64,000 nt of DNA from a bacterium HR29. GTDB lineage: Bacteria > Chloroflexota > Dehalococcoidia > Tepidiformales > Tepidiformaceae. The stretch's first letter is position 1; each line of letters begins with the position of its first letter. This document shows positions 63,577 to 64,000 of the stretch, piece after piece. The DNA is taken from assembly GCA_002898215.1 (NCBI GenBank), contig BEIF01000001.1, forward strand, positions 1,215,602-1,279,601, written 5' to 3'. Under the pieces are notes generated by a model. That model made no database searches. It was not told where the DNA came from and saw only the letters and a program-made list of their open reading frames with translations. The position numbers and the translations under genes are program-made.

Positions 63577-63647
63577 CTGGGGACGGAGGATTCGAACCCC
63601 CACGTACGGATCCAGAGTCCGCTGTCCTACCGTTAGACGAGTCCCCA
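63577..63647 (-). tRNA. tRNA-Gln (anticodon CUG)
   Basis: A complete cloverleaf on the minus strand: acceptor TGGGGAC/GTCCCCA, D arm with CTAACGGTAGG, anticodon loop CTCTGGA giving CUG (complement at 63613-63615), and T arm GGGGGTTCGAATCCTCC. Discriminator base is G, as usual for glutamine. No CCA is encoded. It lies just after the HEXXH gene, in the opposite direction. Confidence 0.95.
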
Positions 63648-63729
63648 GCGCCCCTTCAAGGGTAGCATCGGCAGGTGCGAGCCTCCAGGGCGGGTTCGCC
63701 CCTGTCCGCGCAGATGCTACCGTGGTGGC

Positions 63730-64000
63730 GTGGGGGTCGTCTGGCTGGCGGAAGCCACGGCGGGTCGCGAGCTGCTCGGCGGGAAGGGAGCGAGCCTGGC
63801 TGCGCTGCGCCGTGCGGGGCTGCCCGTGCCCGATGGGTTCGTCGTCCCGCCCGAAGCCGCAGCGGCCGCGGCGGCAGGCGACCGCCCGACGAGGGCGGCC
63901 ATCGAGGTGGCGTGGAAGAAGCTCGCCCCCGCGGCCGAGCCGCTCGCCGTGCGCTCGTCGGCCATCGATGAGGACGGCGTCACGGCCTCCTTCGCGGGGC
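63730..64000 (+). CDS. PEP synthase / pyruvate phosphate dikinase-type protein, 3' partial
   Basis: The first 90 residues of a PEP/pyruvate-binding ATP-grasp enzyme. GGKGASLAALRRAGLPVPDGFVV is recognisable across about residues 17-39, and AVRSSAIDEDGVTASFAG near the window edge is the nucleotide-binding signature. The GTG at 63730 is the likely start. The window ends before domains that would tell PEP synthase, PPDK or a rifampicin phosphotransferase-like protein apart. Confidence 0.85.
   Translation, partial: MGVVWLAEATAGRELLGGKGASLAALRRAGLPVPDGFVVPPEAAAAAAAGDRPTRAAIEVAWKKLAPAAEPLAVRSSAIDEDGVTASFAG

Overview
The window is a dense piece of ordinary bacterial chromosome: high G+C, genes packed in short operons with many 4-bp start/stop overlaps, frequent GTG starts and a few TTG or CTG starts. 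Several traits fit a Chloroflexota-like lineage: coenzyme F420 genes (cofE, an F420-dependent NADP reductase), an actinobacterial-style imuB/dnaE2 mutasome, a YvcK with an N-terminal membrane part, zinc-type ribosomal proteins L28 and L31, a geranylgeranyl-reductase-like flavoprotein, and Gram-positive-type GAAC-N4-GTTC SOS boxes. This assignment is inference; no rRNA is present to prove it. I see no phage, transposon, CRISPR array or rRNA operon.

Layout. 1-5.5 kb: end of a metal-binding ABC lipoprotein, mfd, and an unknown PD-(D/E)XK-like protein. 5.5-10.9 kb: an AcuI/YhdH reductase, about 1.2 kb with no intact gene that looks like a decayed secreted-protein gene, then uvrA. 10.9-16.6 kb: leftward hisH-hisA-hisF-hisI-DUF2905-ribD-like operon, divergent from ligA. 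16.6-22.2 kb: mreB-mreC-mreD-PBP2-rodA cell-elongation operon. 22.2-29.6 kb: radA, recG and degV leftward, rpe, rpmB, fakA. 29.5-33.9 kb: drug efflux MFS, rplS, DUF190-fluC-dut, secreted intradiol dioxygenase. 33.9-36.2 kb: F420 block (npdG, alpha/beta hydrolase, cofE). 36.3-40.3 kb: ftsH, rplU-rpmA-rpmE with a clear terminator, DUF1385 protein. 40.3-45.2 kb: SOS mutagenesis cassette imuB-DUF6504-dnaE2 with a palindromic LexA-type box before imuB and another before dnaE2. 45.2-49.8 kb: membrane protein, HSL-type esterase, MFS, TIM-barrel-like protein, mutY. 49.8-55.7 kb: queA, a 15-residue-repeat protein, and leftward SBP-SAM hydrolase-fmt-rlmN. 55.7-60.8 kb: gatB-yvcK-secG leftward, flavoprotein-nth rightward. 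60.8-64 kb: two membrane proteins, a membrane-anchored HEXXH protein, tRNA-Gln(CUG), and the start of a PEP-synthase/PPDK-type gene.

Themes. DNA repair is heavily represented: mfd, uvrA, ligA, radA, recG, dut, imuB, dnaE2, mutY, nth. Many genes that begin a transcript have a TANNNT -10 element only 6-11 nt before the start codon, which implies widespread leaderless or near-leaderless mRNAs. The most system-like element is the SOS mutasome, in which the two flanking genes carry near-identical promoter architecture. Less understood items are the HEXXH membrane protein, the 15-residue-repeat protein, the altered PD-(D/E)XK protein, and two transcripts whose 5' end appears to be a perfect hairpin.
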